Source: Tannerellaceae bacterium (GTDB taxonomy: Bacteria; Bacteroidota; Bacteroidia; Bacteroidales; Tannerellaceae). Taken from it: 59,795 nucleotides of DNA. Below the pieces are notes generated by a model, which worked only from the letters and a program-made list of their open reading frames with translations, was not told the origin of the DNA and searched no databases. The stretch covers positions 1-59,795 of the forward strand of contig JAITRW010000038.1 in assembly GCA_031288175.1 (NCBI GenBank), given 5' to 3'. Shown here one piece after another: positions 32,935-43,379 of this stretch (position 1 is the first letter of the stretch; every line of letters starts with the position of its first letter). The position numbers and the translations under genes were made by a program.

Positions 32935-33252
32935 ATGTTTGTGATTGTAGAGATTGTGGGCCAGCAGTTTAAGGTGGAACAGAATAATAAACTGTTCGTG
33001 CAACATTTGCAGGGAGCGGAGAGCGGCGCTTCGGTAGAATTTGACAAAGTATTGTTGGTGGACAAAGACGGAGAAGTGACGGTGGGACTTCCTGTAGTAG
33101 AGGGCGCCAAGGTGGTGTGCGAAGTGATTTCCCCGCTGGTGAAAGGGGATAAGGTTTTGGTCTTTCATAAGAAGCGCAGGAAAGGATACCGTAAGCTGAA
33201 AGGCCATCGGCAACAGTTTACCGAAGTCTTGGTCAAAGAAGTTATTGCTTAA
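32935..33252 (+). CDS. rplU: 50S ribosomal protein bL21
   Basis: The 105-residue protein starts [22 protein letters not shown], the standard bL21 N-terminus. I reject the longer frame starting at 32845 because it runs through the leader and promoter. [26 protein letters not shown] is the conserved rRNA-binding C-terminal block. bL21 binds 23S rRNA in the large subunit. It is followed by rpmA after 47 bp, the usual pairing. Confidence 0.96.
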   Translation: MFVIVEIVGQQFKVEQNNKLFVQHLQGAESGASVEFDKVLLVDKDGEVTVGLPVVEGAKVVCEVISPLVKGDKVLVFHKKRRKGYRKLKGHRQQFTEVLVKEVIA

Positions 33253-33299
33253 GTTTTGATGAGTATTTCCTTATTCGGTATAAAAGATAGATTAGAGAT

Positions 33300-33563
33300 A
33301 TGGCACATAAAAAAGGAGTCGGTAGTTCCAAGAACGGTCGCGAGTCGGAAAGTAAACGCTTAGGCGTAAAGTTGTTTGGCGGACAATTTGCTAAGGCGGG
33401 TAATATCATAGTCCGGCAGCGTGGGACAGCTCACCATCCGGGTGAGAACGTAGGTATTGGACGTGATCATACCTTGTTTGCCTTGGTCGATGGTGTTATT
33501 TGTTTCCGCAAAAGGAAAGGAGACAGATCCTATGTTTCCGTGCAAAGGGAACTTTCCAACTGA
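33300..33563 (+). CDS. rpmA: 50S ribosomal protein bL27
   Basis: The 87-residue protein starts [28 protein letters not shown]. It has the short N-terminus of Gram-negative type, which reaches the peptidyl-transferase centre without prior cleavage. [10 protein letters not shown] and [17 protein letters not shown] follow as expected. Its last 32 bp overlap the start of lysA in another frame, so lysA translation may depend on rpmA translation. Confidence 0.96.
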   Translation: MAHKKGVGSSKNGRESESKRLGVKLFGGQFAKAGNIIVRQRGTAHHPGENVGIGRDHTLFALVDGVICFRKRKGDRSYVSVQRELSN

Positions 33564-34695
33564 TCGTTTCGAAACATTAGAAACGCCTTTCTACTACTAC
33601 GATATCGCTTTATTACGCAAGACGTTGGAAGTAATCGTAGCAGAGGCGGGGAAATACGGTTATAAGATACATTTTGCGGTAAAGGCCAACGCCAATCCCC
33701 GCTTATTGTGTTTGATCGCAGATTATGGTATTGGTGCAGATTGTGTGAGTGGAGGAGAAGTATGCACAGCACTGAAAGCAGGTTTTCCCGCAGAAAAGAT
33801 CGTTTTTGCTGGTGTCGGAAAGGCCGATTGGGAGATAGAACTTGGATTGGCAAATAATATCTTCTGTTTCAATGTGGAATCGTTGGCCGAATTGGAAGTG
33901 CTGGATGCTTTGGCGGTTGCCAAAGGAAAAACGGCAAAAGTAGCTTTGCGTATCAATCCTGATGTGGATGCGCATACGCATGCCAAGATCACGACAGGGA
34001 AGCGGGAAAATAAGTTTGGCATCAACCTCAGCATGCTGGAAGGGACGCTGGAGCGTATGAAAGCCCTGAGGCACATCCGGTTGATAGGAATTCATTGTCA
34101 CATCGGTTCGCAGATAACCGATATGTCGCCGTTTCGTGACTTGGCGGTGCGCATTAATGATATGCAAGTTTTATTGGAAGCACAAGGTACAGTCATAGAG
34201 CACATTAACGTAGGTGGAGGTTTAGGGATAGACTATTACCACCCTAACCATCTCCCCCTTCCGGCTTTCGACGACTATTTTGCGACTTTTTATAAGTTGC
34301 TCCGCCTTCGTCCAAGACAAGAAGTTCATTTTGAACTGGGGCGGTCTGTCGTTGCTCAATGTGGTAGCCTTATTTCACGAGCGCTATATGTGAAAGAGGG
34401 AGAAGTAAAGAAGTTCGCGATCATGGATGCAGGTTTTACGGATTTGCTCCGTCCGGCAATGTACGATGCCTATCATCGGATAGAAAATCTAAGTAGCGAG
34501 ATTGCCGAAGAGGAGTACGATGTGGTGGGGCCGATATGTGAATCATCGGATGTTTTCGGACAAGATGTCCGGTTGAATAGTGTAAGGCGTGGCGATTTGC
34601 TGGCCTTTCGTTCGGCAGGAGCTTACGGGGAAGTAATGGCCTCGCAATATAACTGTCGCAAGTTGCCGCAATCTTTTTTCTCTGACGAGTTGTAG
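33532..34695 (+). CDS. lysA: Diaminopimelate decarboxylase
   Basis: The protein starts [24 protein letters not shown]; family members in Bacteroidales begin just before this block, so I reject the start at 33457 deep in rpmA. PLP-binding [10 protein letters not shown] (Lys), [17 protein letters not shown], and the CESSDVF block with the catalytic Cys are all present. LysA converts meso-diaminopimelate to lysine. The gene begins inside rpmA (32-bp overlap), an uncommon link between lysine synthesis and ribosomal protein genes. Confidence 0.93.
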   Translation: MFPCKGNFPTDRFETLETPFYYYDIALLRKTLEVIVAEAGKYGYKIHFAVKANANPRLLCLIADYGIGADCVSGGEVCTALKAGFPAEKIVFAGVGKADWEIELGLANNIFCFNVESLAELEVLDALAVAKGKTAKVALRINPDVDAHTHAKITTGKRENKFGINLSMLEGTLERMKALRHIRLIGIHCHIGSQITDMSPFRDLAVRINDMQVLLEAQGTVIEHINVGGGLGIDYYHPNHLPLPAFDDYFATFYKLLRLRPRQEVHFELGRSVVAQCGSLISRALYVKEGEVKKFAIMDAGFTDLLRPAMYDAYHRIENLSSEIAEEEYDVVGPICESSDVFGQDVRLNSVRRGDLLAFRSAGAYGEVMASQYNCRKLPQSFFSDEL

Positions 34696-34710
34696 TAATT
34701 GAGGATAGGG

Positions 34711-35874
34711 ATGGAAAACACTGTGTCGGTCGTTTATATTTTGATAGGGGTCACGGTAGGTTTGTTTCTTGTTCAGTCAGCTTATTGGCTGTTACTATAT
34801 GCCCGTCCATTACGGAAACTTTACCAGGCGCCTCTTTCACAGAAAAAGAAAACTGCCACTCCCCCCGTCTCAATCGTACTCTATGTAGAGCGTGATGTGG
34901 AAACTTTGCAGGAACAACTGCTATCCCTGCTTTCGCAGGATTATCCTTCCTACGAAGTGGTAGTGGTCATTGACGACACATCCGGACAGAGTGAAGTTAT
35001 CCTCAAAGGGCTTGAAGAAAAACATTCCAATCTCTACCATACTTATATTCCGGAAGGAGCTAAATACGTCAGTCGTAAGAAATTAGCCCTTACGATAGGT
35101 ATCAAGGCAGCTAAGCACGATATCCTTCTTTTCACCGAGGTCCGTTGCCATCCCGTCAGTAACAAGTGGATAGCCTCCCTTTCACAGGCTTATACCCCCG
35201 AAACGGAAATTGTACAGGGGCTGTGTGGTTATCGTTATACAGACGGTTTCATGCACCGCTTTATTGCTTACGATAATTTGATAGAGGGGATGCAGTACCT
35301 TTCGGCCACTCTTGCCCATCACCCTTTTACCGGTAATGGACGTAACTTATCATATCGTAAATCCTTGTTTTTTAATAAAAAAGGATATTATCAGTCGTTA
35401 GCTTTACGCGATGGAGATGATGATTTGTTCGTCAACGAATCGGCAACACCAAAAAATACACGCATCGTTTATTCTGCGGATAGTCTCACCGAGACGCCAC
35501 CGGTGGCTGAATTCCGTCAATGGATGGCGACAAAGTTTGCGCGTGCTGTTACGAGTTCTCACTACAAAGGTGCTATGCCCCTGTTTTTCCGTATGGAAAC
35601 ATTGTCTTATTTTCTTTTTCTTGGGGCGGGCATTATTACCGTCCTAATGGGTTTACCTGACATGTGGAAAACGAGCGCTGTGGCGGGAGGCCTTGTGCTT
35701 ACACGTTACGTAATTAAGGTGGTGATCTTGCATAAAGCGTCCGCCTTGTTCAGACAAAAACCCGTAACAATGTGGTTGTTTGTGTTGGAGTTCATCCATC
35801 CCCTGTTCGGCATGTACATCCATATCCGCCGGTTCTTTCACCGTAAGGAGGAGTATACCCTTCGAGTGAACTAA
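34711..35874 (+). CDS. Membrane-bound GT2 family glycosyltransferase
   Basis: The 387-residue protein has an N-terminal membrane helix (residues 6-28) and a GT2 catalytic domain (PPVSIVLYVERDVETLQEQLLSLLSQDYPSYEVVVVIDD). It also has the acceptor-site region FTGNGRNLSYRKSLFF with GDDDLFVNE, and two or three C-terminal membrane helices. It resembles the processive or lipid-linked GT2 proteins of Bacteroidales; the product is unknown. The ATG at 34711 is preferred over a TTG at 34699. The gene starts 15 bp after lysA and converges on hisA. Confidence 0.82.
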   Translation: MENTVSVVYILIGVTVGLFLVQSAYWLLLYARPLRKLYQAPLSQKKKTATPPVSIVLYVERDVETLQEQLLSLLSQDYPSYEVVVVIDDTSGQSEVILKGLEEKHSNLYHTYIPEGAKYVSRKKLALTIGIKAAKHDILLFTEVRCHPVSNKWIASLSQAYTPETEIVQGLCGYRYTDGFMHRFIAYDNLIEGMQYLSATLAHHPFTGNGRNLSYRKSLFFNKKGYYQSLALRDGDDDLFVNESATPKNTRIVYSADSLTETPPVAEFRQWMATKFARAVTSSHYKGAMPLFFRMETLSYFLFLGAGIITVLMGLPDMWKTSAVAGGLVLTRYVIKVVILHKASALFRQKPVTMWLFVLEFIHPLFGMYIHIRRFFHRKEEYTLRVN

Positions 35875-35892
35875 AGAAAAAGGGGATCAGTG

Positions 35893-36612
35893 TCAACTCA
35901 CTAACCGGAACAGTTCATCCAAAGAGATATTCCCTTCATAAATAGCCTTTCCTACAATAACGGCGGGAATACCGGCTTCGTCAAGCTGGCGAATATCTTC
36001 GGTTGATCCGACACCGCCGCTGGCTATGACATAGACGGGAACTGTTTCTTTTATCTCTTTATACAAATCGACAGCCGGTCCTTGTAACATGCCGTCACGG
36101 CCAATATCGGTACAGATAATTGTACGGATACCTTTGTCGTAATAATCGGAGATGAAAGGGATCAGTTCTGCTTGCGTCGTCTCTTGCCAGCCGTTAATGG
36201 CTATATAGCGGTCTTTGGCGTCAGCGCCGAGAATGATGCGTTCACTGCCGAAACGTTCCAACCATGAAAAAAAGATATCGGGAGACTTTACGGCGATACT
36301 TCCTCCTGTAACCATTTCCGCTCCGCTTGCAAAGGCTATTTCCAAGTCTGTATCCTGTTTAAGCCCCCCGCCGAAGTCAATCCGTAATGAAGTATGTGAA
36401 GCAAGTTTTTCTAATGTCCGGTAATTGATAATATGTCCTGCCCGTGCCCCATCAAGATCAACTACATGAAGGCGTTTGATTCCGCAGTCTTCAAAACGAT
36501 AGGCTACTTCTATCGGATCTTCATTATAGATCTTCTTCGTTTGGTAGTCGCCTTGTGTCAATCGCACACATTTTCCTTCAATGAGGTCAATAGCTGGAAT
36601 GATATCTATCAT
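35893..36612 (-). CDS. hisA: Phosphoribosylformimino-5-aminoimidazole carboxamide ribotide isomerase
   Basis: The 239-residue TIM-barrel protein has the HisA signature [19 protein letters not shown] with the N-terminal catalytic Asp, [12 protein letters not shown], and the C-terminal half [20 protein letters not shown] with the second catalytic Asp. It performs the fourth step of histidine synthesis. It overlaps the upstream hisH by 4 bp. The usual downstream hisF and hisI genes are absent; the next gene converges from the other strand. Confidence 0.94.
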   Translation of the reverse strand: MIDIIPAIDLIEGKCVRLTQGDYQTKKIYNEDPIEVAYRFEDCGIKRLHVVDLDGARAGHIINYRTLEKLASHTSLRIDFGGGLKQDTDLEIAFASGAEMVTGGSIAVKSPDIFFSWLERFGSERIILGADAKDRYIAINGWQETTQAELIPFISDYYDKGIRTIICTDIGRDGMLQGPAVDLYKEIKETVPVYVIASGGVGSTEDIRQLDEAGIPAVIVGKAIYEGNISLDELFRLVS

Positions 36613-37199
36613 ATATTCAGGAAATTACGCAAAATCCTTTCGCCTATGGAGCCGCTCTTTTCAGGGTGGAATTGTGTGGCGTAGAAATTATCTTTATGAA
36701 GAGCGGAACTGAAAGGTTGTGTATATTCGGTAACAGCTACAGTACAGACGTTTACCGGTACATAATAACTGTGCACGAAATAAACAAAACTGTTCTCCAA
36801 CGAAGAGGGAAAAAGCGTACCCGAAACGTTTGTCAATGTATTCCAACCCATGTGAGGGATCTTATCCTCACGCCTATGAGAGACGAAACGTTTCACTTCC
36901 ACATCAAAAACTCCGATGCAATCCGCATCCCCCTCTTCCGAGTGGCGACACAATAACTGCATACCAATACAGATACCTAATACCGGCTGCTGCAAACTAC
37001 GTATCAATTCATCCAATCGCCGTTCTCTAAGGTAGGACATTGTCGTATTCGCTTCTCCTACACCGGGAAAGATAATTTTGTCCGCCCGACAGATATACTC
37101 AGCATCGTCTGTTATCACCGGATTGATACCCAACCGTTTGAGCGCATAATCCACTGAACAAATATTGCCTGCATTATACTTAATGATAACTACGTCCAT
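36609..37199 (-). CDS. hisH: Imidazole glycerol phosphate synthase glutaminase subunit
   Basis: The protein starts [25 protein letters not shown] reject the 12-residue extension from 37235 because a TACTTTTG box and the clpB stop lie there. The class I glutamine amidotransferase motifs are GICIGMQLL with the nucleophile Cys and FHPEKSG with His and Glu. HisH releases ammonia for the synthase subunit HisF, which is not encoded next to it in this window. Confidence 0.93.
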   Translation of the reverse strand: MDVVIIKYNAGNICSVDYALKRLGINPVITDDAEYICRADKIIFPGVGEANTTMSYLRERRLDELIRSLQQPVLGICIGMQLLCRHSEEGDADCIGVFDVEVKRFVSHRREDKIPHMGWNTLTNVSGTLFPSSLENSFVYFVHSYYVPVNVCTVAVTEYTQPFSSALHKDNFYATQFHPEKSGSIGERILRNFLNI

Positions 37200-37232
37200 T
37201 CTTCCTTGTTTAGTCCGGTTAGCGAACGGACA

Positions 37233-37240
37233 CAAAAGTA
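37233..37240 (-). promoter_or_regulatory. -7 box TACTTTTG of hisH-hisA
   Basis: TACTTTTG on the minus strand lies between the clpB stop and the hisH start, so hisHA can be transcribed independently of clpB. Confidence 0.55.
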
Positions 37241-37244
37241 AACC

Positions 37245-39842
37245 TTATTGGCGGAAACTAAGCCCATCCCCCGAACGGTCAATCAGGATGGGATGACTGC
37301 GGTCTATCTTCGTACCAAGTATTTCCTTCGATAGCTCGTTGAGCACATACCGCTGTATGACACGTTTCACAGGGCGAGCGCCAAATTGGGGATCGTAACC
37401 TTCGGAAGAGATAAAAGCGACGGCTTCCGGTGTGAAGTCGAGGGTAATACCATTATCGGCGAGCGTCTGCCGGACGGTATTCAATTGTAAGGTTACGATG
37501 CGCCGTATTTCGTCCTCATTCAAAGGTGTGAACATAATCACTTCGTCAATTCGGTTGAGAAATTCGGGTCGTATGGTTTTTCGGAGTAGTTCAAATACCT
37601 GTGCACGGGTATCACGAATGGTACATTCCTTATTCCCTTCATCCATCTTGTCCATCTTTTCACGGATGAGAGAAGATCCGAGGTTACTTGTCATGATGAT
37701 GATGGTATTCTTGAAATTCACCGTGCGTCCTTTATTGTCTGTCAATCGTCCGTCGTCCAACACCTGCAACAGAACGTTGAATACGTCGGGATGCGCTTTC
37801 TCAATTTCGTCGAAAAGGACGACGGAATAGGGTTTGCGACGGAGCGCTTCGGTAAGTTGCCCTCCCTCCTCGTATCCCACGTATCCCGGAGGGGCACCGA
37901 TGAGACGGGTAGCGCTGAATTTTTCCTGATACTCGCTCATGTCAATACGGGTCAACATGCTATCATCATCAAAGAGATAACCTGCCAACGCTTTAGCCAA
38001 TTCCGTTTTACCGACACCCGTCGTTCCGAGGAAGATAAACGAACCTATAGGCCTACGTGGATCTTGCAGTCCCGCACGACTACGCCGCACGGCATCGGCT
38101 ACTGCCGTAATAGCTTCATCCTGTCCTACTACGCGCCGGTGTAATTCCTCTTCGAGGTGCAACAGTTTGTCTTTTTCACTCTGCATCATTTTACTCACAG
38201 GGATCCCTGTCCAGCGGGAAACTACATCGGCAATATCTTCGCTCTCCACTTCCTCCTTAATCATTGCCGCCGAACCTTGCAAATCATGTAACTGTACCTG
38301 TACTTGTTCTATCTCCGCCTCCTTTGCCTTGATCTTGCCGTAACGGAGCTCGGCTACCTTACCGTAGTCACCTTCGCGTTCCGCCTTTTCAGCTTCGAAT
38401 TTCAACTGCTCAATGTCGCTTTTATTTTGTTGAATACGTCCGACAAGCCCTTTTTCGGTTTGCCACTGTGCTTTCTGCCGCTTCTCCTCTTCTTTAAGGT
38501 CGGCAATTTCCTTTCCCAAAGATTCCAATTTGGTAATATCGTTTTCGCGTTTAATAGCTTCGCGTTCTATTTCCAACTGCTTGATACGGCGAGAAATCTC
38601 ATCCAATGATTCCGGTACGGAATCTACCTGTATACGTAAACGAGCCGCTGCTTCGTCCATAAGATCAATAGCTTTGTCGGGCAGGAAACGATCGGTGATG
38701 TAACGCGAAGAGAGCTGTACGGCAGCAATGATGGCATCGTCCTTGATACGTACTTTATGGTGTGTTTCGTATTTTTCTTTCAGTCCGCGTAAAATAGAAA
38801 TAGTATCGGTCTCATCCGGCTCTTCCGTCATCACAATCTGGAAACGACGTTCCAAAGCCTTGTCTTTCTCAAAGTATTTTTGATATTCGCTCAAGGTGGT
38901 CGCCCCAATAGCCCGCAACTCGCCCCGTGCCAATGCCGGTTTCAGGATATTAGCCGCATCCATAGCACCCTCACCTTTACCTGCACCTACCAGGGTATGT
39001 ATCTCGTCGATGAATAGGATAATTTCTCCCTCCGACTTAATCACTTCATTCACCACCGATTTCAGTCGCTCCTCAAATTCACCTTTATACTTGGCACCCG
39101 CCACCAAAGCACCCATATCAAGAGAAAAGAGTTGTTTCGATTTCAGGTTCTCCGGTACATCACCACGTATAATACGATGAGCCAAACCCTCGGCGATAGC
39201 CGTTTTTCCTACACCAGGCTCTCCTATCAATATAGGGTTATTTTTTGTCCGTCGGCTCAATATTTGGAGTACACGGCGTATCTCATCATCCCTCCCGATA
39301 ACGGGATCTAATTTTCCATTACGTGCCCGTTCGTTCAGGTTCACTGCGTATTTTCCCAGGGCATCATAGGTATCCTCTGCCGAAGGACTTGTCACCTTAC
39401 TCCCTTTCCTCAATTCTTCAATAGCAGCTTGCAGATTTTTTTCCGTCAAGCCCATATCTTTTAAAAATTGCGAAGCAGGACTGTCCACTTTCAGTAACGC
39501 TATCAGGATATGTTCTATTGAAACATACTTATCCTCCATTTTACCGGATATTTCGATAGCTTGCAGGAGTACATTTTCCGTCTCACGGGAAAGATACGGT
39601 TCTCCACCCGACACTTTCGCTCCCGCCTCAATCCGCCGGTCAATTGCCGTATGTAATCCCGATATATTTACCCCTATCTTATGAAAGATGTAATTTATGA
39701 CACTTTCACCTGTCAAAATGACAGCTTTTAAAAGATGTACTGTTTCTATAGCTTGCTGTCCATTCTTTGCAACCAACTCTACGGCCAATTGTACAGCTTC
39801 CTGTCCTTTAATCGTAAAATTGTTCAGATTCATCGTCTTCAT
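37245..39842 (-). CDS. clpB: ATP-dependent chaperone ClpB
   Basis: The 865-residue protein has an N-terminal Clp repeat domain and two AAA+ modules. The first Walker A is GEPGVGKT with Walker [10 protein letters not shown]; the second is GTTGVGKT with [11 protein letters not shown] coiled-coil middle domain (about residues 405-530, rich in Lys/Glu) lies between them. ClpB rescues aggregated proteins with DnaK. I see no CIRCE element upstream. A start at the second Met ([14 protein letters not shown]) is possible. Confidence 0.97.
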   Translation of the reverse strand: MKTMNLNNFTIKGQEAVQLAVELVAKNGQQAIETVHLLKAVILTGESVINYIFHKIGVNISGLHTAIDRRIEAGAKVSGGEPYLSRETENVLLQAIEISGKMEDKYVSIEHILIALLKVDSPASQFLKDMGLTEKNLQAAIEELRKGSKVTSPSAEDTYDALGKYAVNLNERARNGKLDPVIGRDDEIRRVLQILSRRTKNNPILIGEPGVGKTAIAEGLAHRIIRGDVPENLKSKQLFSLDMGALVAGAKYKGEFEERLKSVVNEVIKSEGEIILFIDEIHTLVGAGKGEGAMDAANILKPALARGELRAIGATTLSEYQKYFEKDKALERRFQIVMTEEPDETDTISILRGLKEKYETHHKVRIKDDAIIAAVQLSSRYITDRFLPDKAIDLMDEAAARLRIQVDSVPESLDEISRRIKQLEIEREAIKRENDITKLESLGKEIADLKEEEKRQKAQWQTEKGLVGRIQQNKSDIEQLKFEAEKAEREGDYGKVAELRYGKIKAKEAEIEQVQVQLHDLQGSAAMIKEEVESEDIADVVSRWTGIPVSKMMQSEKDKLLHLEEELHRRVVGQDEAITAVADAVRRSRAGLQDPRRPIGSFIFLGTTGVGKTELAKALAGYLFDDDSMLTRIDMSEYQEKFSATRLIGAPPGYVGYEEGGQLTEALRRKPYSVVLFDEIEKAHPDVFNVLLQVLDDGRLTDNKGRTVNFKNTIIIMTSNLGSSLIREKMDKMDEGNKECTIRDTRAQVFELLRKTIRPEFLNRIDEVIMFTPLNEDEIRRIVTLQLNTVRQTLADNGITLDFTPEAVAFISSEGYDPQFGARPVKRVIQRYVLNELSKEILGTKIDRSHPILIDRSGDGLSFRQ

Positions 39843-39965
39843 AGTTTTAGAATTATTACTTACTAACTAACCAATCCCATCCTACTATAAGTCTGCAAAA
39901 ACGATGCCAAGCACGAAGGCAAGAAGAAAAGCCTACCGGTATGGAATGGATACGGAAATGTAAGC

Positions 39966-39973
39966 TAACTTTG
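39966..39973 (+). promoter_or_regulatory. -7 box TAACTTTG of the glycogen-type GT4/GH57 operon
   Basis: TAACTTTG matches TAnnTTTG and lies 60 nt upstream of the glycosyltransferase start codon, in the 191-bp divergent gap with clpB. Confidence 0.5.
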
Positions 39974-40033
39974 TAACTTCGAAATGAGAGACGGCGTGGT
40001 GAACGATCGGAAGGCACCGTTGAGAAGGACGGA

Positions 40034-41302
40034 ATGAAGGCGTTAATGTTCGGGTGGGAATTTCCCCCACACATACTCGGAGGCTTAGGGACGGCGAGTT
40101 ACGGGCTAACGCGAGGGATGGCTACACAAGGCGATATGGAGATTGTGTTCTGCATCCCGAAACCATGGGGCGATGAAGAACAGCATTTTCTGCGTATTGT
40201 AGGGATGTGTAACGTACCGGTGGTGTGGCATGACGTGAATATGGACCACGTGAAATGGAGGTTGGAGTCCTTTCATACGGATCCACAACGGTATTTCGAT
40301 TATAGGAACCATATCTATGCCGATTTCACTTACCGTTATGTAAATGATCTGGGTTGTTTTGAGTTTTCGGGACGTTATCCGGACAATCTGTTGGAAGAGA
40401 TTGATAACTATTCTATCGTGGCAGGGGTAGTGGCGCGTACGGAAAGTTACGATGTGATCCATGCACACGACTGGTTGACTTACCCTGCCGGTATCCATGC
40501 CAAGATGGTGAGCGGGAAGCCTCTCGTTATCCATGTCCACGCAACAGATTACGACCGTAGCAGAGGAAACGTCAATCCCGACGTTTACGGTATTGAGAAG
40601 AACGGGATGGATTATGCCGATCATATTATCACGGTAAGTAACCTGACGCGGCAAACGGTTATTGAGAAATATCATCAGAATCCTGACAAAGTGACGACGG
40701 TACACAACGCCGTAGAGCCACTTAGTCCCGATATCCTCGCCATCAAGGATAAGAGAGGAGTAAAAGATAAGGTGATCACTTTCCTTGGACGCATTACGAT
40801 GCAAAAAGGCCCTGAATATTTTGTCGAAGCAGCCGCCAAAGTATTAAGCAAGGCTAATAACGTGCGTTTCGTCATGGCTGGGAACGGCGACATGATGGAC
40901 AAAATGATACGCCTTGTAGCGGCACGGCATATCTCGGACAAGTTTCACTTTACCGGATTTATGAAAGGTATACAAGTGTACGAAGTGTTGAAGTCAAGCG
41001 ACGCGTATGTGATGCCGTCGGTGTCCGAGCCGTTCGGTATATCGCCGTTGGAAGCCATGCAATGCGGCGTACCAACTATTATCTCCAAACAATCGGGCTG
41101 CGCCGAAATATTAGAACATGCTGTCAGTGTAGACTATTGGGACATCGAAGCGATGGCCGACGCTATGTACTCCATTGTTACCTACCCTTCCATGTATCAA
41201 TTCCTTCGGGATGAAGGGAAAAATGAGGTAGATAACATCAAGTGGGAGTATGCCGGAGAAAAAGTCCGCCGTATTTATGAGCAAGTCATACGCCAATATT
41301 AA
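40034..41302 (+). CDS. Glycogen/starch synthase-like GT4 glycosyltransferase
   Basis: The 422-residue protein starts MKALMFGWEFPPHILGGLGTASYGLTRGM, close to the KxGGLGDV-type N-terminal loop of glycogen synthases. It contains HAHDWLTYPAGIHAK and VHVHATDYDRSRG. The donor-binding E-x7-E is in SEPFGISPLEAMQCGVPTI. In Bacteroidales this type is paired with a GH57 amylase and often a debranching enzyme, and a role in storage-glucan metabolism is generally assumed. The GH57 gene follows after 14 bp; the debranching enzyme is not in this window. Confidence 0.85.
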   Translation: MKALMFGWEFPPHILGGLGTASYGLTRGMATQGDMEIVFCIPKPWGDEEQHFLRIVGMCNVPVVWHDVNMDHVKWRLESFHTDPQRYFDYRNHIYADFTYRYVNDLGCFEFSGRYPDNLLEEIDNYSIVAGVVARTESYDVIHAHDWLTYPAGIHAKMVSGKPLVIHVHATDYDRSRGNVNPDVYGIEKNGMDYADHIITVSNLTRQTVIEKYHQNPDKVTTVHNAVEPLSPDILAIKDKRGVKDKVITFLGRITMQKGPEYFVEAAAKVLSKANNVRFVMAGNGDMMDKMIRLVAARHISDKFHFTGFMKGIQVYEVLKSSDAYVMPSVSEPFGISPLEAMQCGVPTIISKQSGCAEILEHAVSVDYWDIEAMADAMYSIVTYPSMYQFLRDEGKNEVDNIKWEYAGEKVRRIYEQVIRQY

Positions 41303-41316
41303 CAACGATCCCACAC

Positions 41317-42621
41317 ATGAAAACAATTTGTTTCTATTTTCAAGTGCACCAACCGTTTCGATTAAGGCGTTACCGGTTCTTCGACATCGGGAACGACCAC
41401 TATTATTACGATGACTTTCACAACGAGGAGATTATGCGTCGCATGGCGGAGCATTGTTACCTACCCGCTAACAAGACAATGCTGGAAATGATACAATCAA
41501 GCGGCGGACGTTTCAAAGCGTCTTTCTCCATCTCGGGTACTGCGTTGGAGCAGATGGAACTTTATTCTCCGGAAGTGCTTGACAGTTTCAGGGAGTTGGG
41601 GAAGACCGGTAATGTGGAGTTTTTGACGGAGACGTATGCTCATTCCCTATCATCGTTAGGAGATACAGAGGAGTTCCGCCTGCAAGTAGACCGCCATAAG
41701 GAAAAAATACATGACGTTTTCGGTATAGAACCGACAATACTGCGTAATACGGAGTTGATCTATTCGGATGATATTGCCGAACTCGTTGCCGATATGGGTT
41801 TTACGGGAATGTTAACCGAAGGCGCCAAACACGTAATGGGGTGGAAAAGTCCGAATTATATCTATACCTCTTCTGTGCAACCGGAGCTTCGGTTATTGTT
41901 GAAAAATAACCGGTTTAGCGAAGATCTGTCTATGCGTTTCAACAATTACAGTTGGAATGAATATCCTCTCACGGCCGACAAGTACATAGGGTGGATCGCC
42001 TCTACACCGCAAGCCGAACAGATCATCAATCTTTTCATGAACTACGAAGTACTCGGTTCTATTCAACCTGCCGAATCGGGTATCTTCGAGTTTTTCAAAG
42101 CGTTGCCCCGCTTTGCTGCCGATTGTGGTATATCTTTCTCAACGCCCTCAGAAGCGTTCAACCTGCTTAATCCTGTCGAAAGTATCTCTGTGCCGCATCC
42201 CATCTCGTGGGTGGATGAGGAACGCGACACTGGCTCGTGGCTTGGTAATGTCCTGCAACAGGAGGCTTTCCGGAAAGTTAACGACATCAGCGAGCGCGTC
42301 CGTATAGCCAAAGACCGTCGTATCCGGCAAGACTGGAATTACCTCCAAAGCAGTGATCATTTCTATTACATGAATACTCGTCACCCAGGTGGTACGTTCA
42401 GTCCTTACGACAATCCCTACGATGCTTTCAGTAACTATATGAATGTTCTTTCCGATTTTATCGTCCGCCTCAACACCTTATTTCCGGAAGCAATTGAGAA
42501 CGAAGAGCTTAATGCCTTGCTCATCACCATTCGCAATCAAGGTAAAGAGATTGAGACACTCCAGAAGGAAGTTGCCCGCCTCCGTAAAAATAAAGTGACG
42601 AATGAACAAAATAATAAGTAA
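41317..42621 (+). CDS. GH57 family alpha-amylase/4-alpha-glucanotransferase-like protein
   Basis: The 434-residue protein starts with the GH57 block FYFQVHQPFRLRRYRFFDIG, then FKASFSISGTALEQME, VEFLTETYAHSLSSL and RNTELIYSDDIAELVADMGFTGMLTEG. The Glu in the last-but-one region and the Asp in the next are candidates for the catalytic pair. A C-terminal coiled segment rich in Lys and Glu closes the protein. GH57 enzymes act on alpha-1,4 or alpha-1,6 glucans in the cytoplasm. The stop codon lies 20 bp inside the next gene. Confidence 0.88.
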   Translation: MKTICFYFQVHQPFRLRRYRFFDIGNDHYYYDDFHNEEIMRRMAEHCYLPANKTMLEMIQSSGGRFKASFSISGTALEQMELYSPEVLDSFRELGKTGNVEFLTETYAHSLSSLGDTEEFRLQVDRHKEKIHDVFGIEPTILRNTELIYSDDIAELVADMGFTGMLTEGAKHVMGWKSPNYIYTSSVQPELRLLLKNNRFSEDLSMRFNNYSWNEYPLTADKYIGWIASTPQAEQIINLFMNYEVLGSIQPAESGIFEFFKALPRFAADCGISFSTPSEAFNLLNPVESISVPHPISWVDEERDTGSWLGNVLQQEAFRKVNDISERVRIAKDRRIRQDWNYLQSSDHFYYMNTRHPGGTFSPYDNPYDAFSNYMNVLSDFIVRLNTLFPEAIENEELNALLITIRNQGKEIETLQKEVARLRKNKVTNEQNNK

Positions 42622-43378
42622 AGAATACCTGTCTGCCCACGTAGTAAAATTGGAAGTTGAGGCACCGCTAATTGCTCGTGCAAGGCGGGCGGGACATTTT
42701 GTCATCGTGCGGGTCGGCGAAAAAGGGGAACGGATCCCTCTGACCATCGCCGGAGCCGATATCGTCAGAGGAACGGTGACGCTGATTGTACAAGCCGTCG
42801 GGGTATCTACACGAAAGATCTGTGCTTTGGAAGTCGGACAAGCATTGACCGATATAGTCGGCCCCTTGGGACAGGCTACGCATGTAACGAAAATCGGTAC
42901 CGTCGTTTGTGCCGGCGGTGGAGTGGGAACGGCTCCGCTGATGCCCATCGTAGAAGCTTTTTACGAGGCAGGAAACCGCGTAGTGGTTGTACTGGCGGCG
43001 CGTACCAAAGAACTGATCATACTCGAAGAACAAATGCGTGCGCATTCCGATGAAGTAATCGTCATGACCGACGACGGTTCCTACGGTACGAAAGGATTGG
43101 TTACTAACGGTGTAGAAAGTATCATCTTGCGTGAGAAAGTGAATCTTTGTATCACCATAGGTCCTGCCGTAATGATGAAATTCGTCGCCGAGCTTACCCG
43201 TAAGTATGAAGTACCTACCGTAGCTTCGCTGAATACCATAATGGTGGACGGGACGGGAATGTGTGGAGCCTGCCGTGTCAGTGTAGGAGGGCAGACAAAG
43301 TTTGTTTGTGTGGACGGGCCTGAGTTTGACGCCCATCAGGTTAATTTTGATGAGATATTGATGCGCCTGCGTAGTTGA
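42602..43378 (+). CDS. NfnA/SudB-like ferredoxin-NAD(P) reductase subunit, without its usual partner
   Basis: The 258-residue protein has an FAD-binding barrel (HFVIVRVGEKGERIPLTIA), an NAD-binding domain (CAGGGVGTAPLMPIVEAFYEAGN), and a C-terminal [2Fe-2S] cysteine set (GMCGACRVSVGG...FVCVDGP). This is the sulfide/dihydroorotate dehydrogenase-like subunit that normally pairs with a GltA-type glutamate synthase subunit, forming NfnAB for electron bifurcation between ferredoxin and NADPH/NADH. Here the next gene is tyrA, so the partner must lie elsewhere or be absent. The start overlaps the GH57 gene by 20 bp. Confidence 0.85.
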   Translation: MNKIISKEYLSAHVVKLEVEAPLIARARRAGHFVIVRVGEKGERIPLTIAGADIVRGTVTLIVQAVGVSTRKICALEVGQALTDIVGPLGQATHVTKIGTVVCAGGGVGTAPLMPIVEAFYEAGNRVVVVLAARTKELIILEEQMRAHSDEVIVMTDDGSYGTKGLVTNGVESIILREKVNLCITIGPAVMMKFVAELTRKYEVPTVASLNTIMVDGTGMCGACRVSVGGQTKFVCVDGPEFDAHQVNFDEILMRLRS

Positions 43379-43379
43379 G

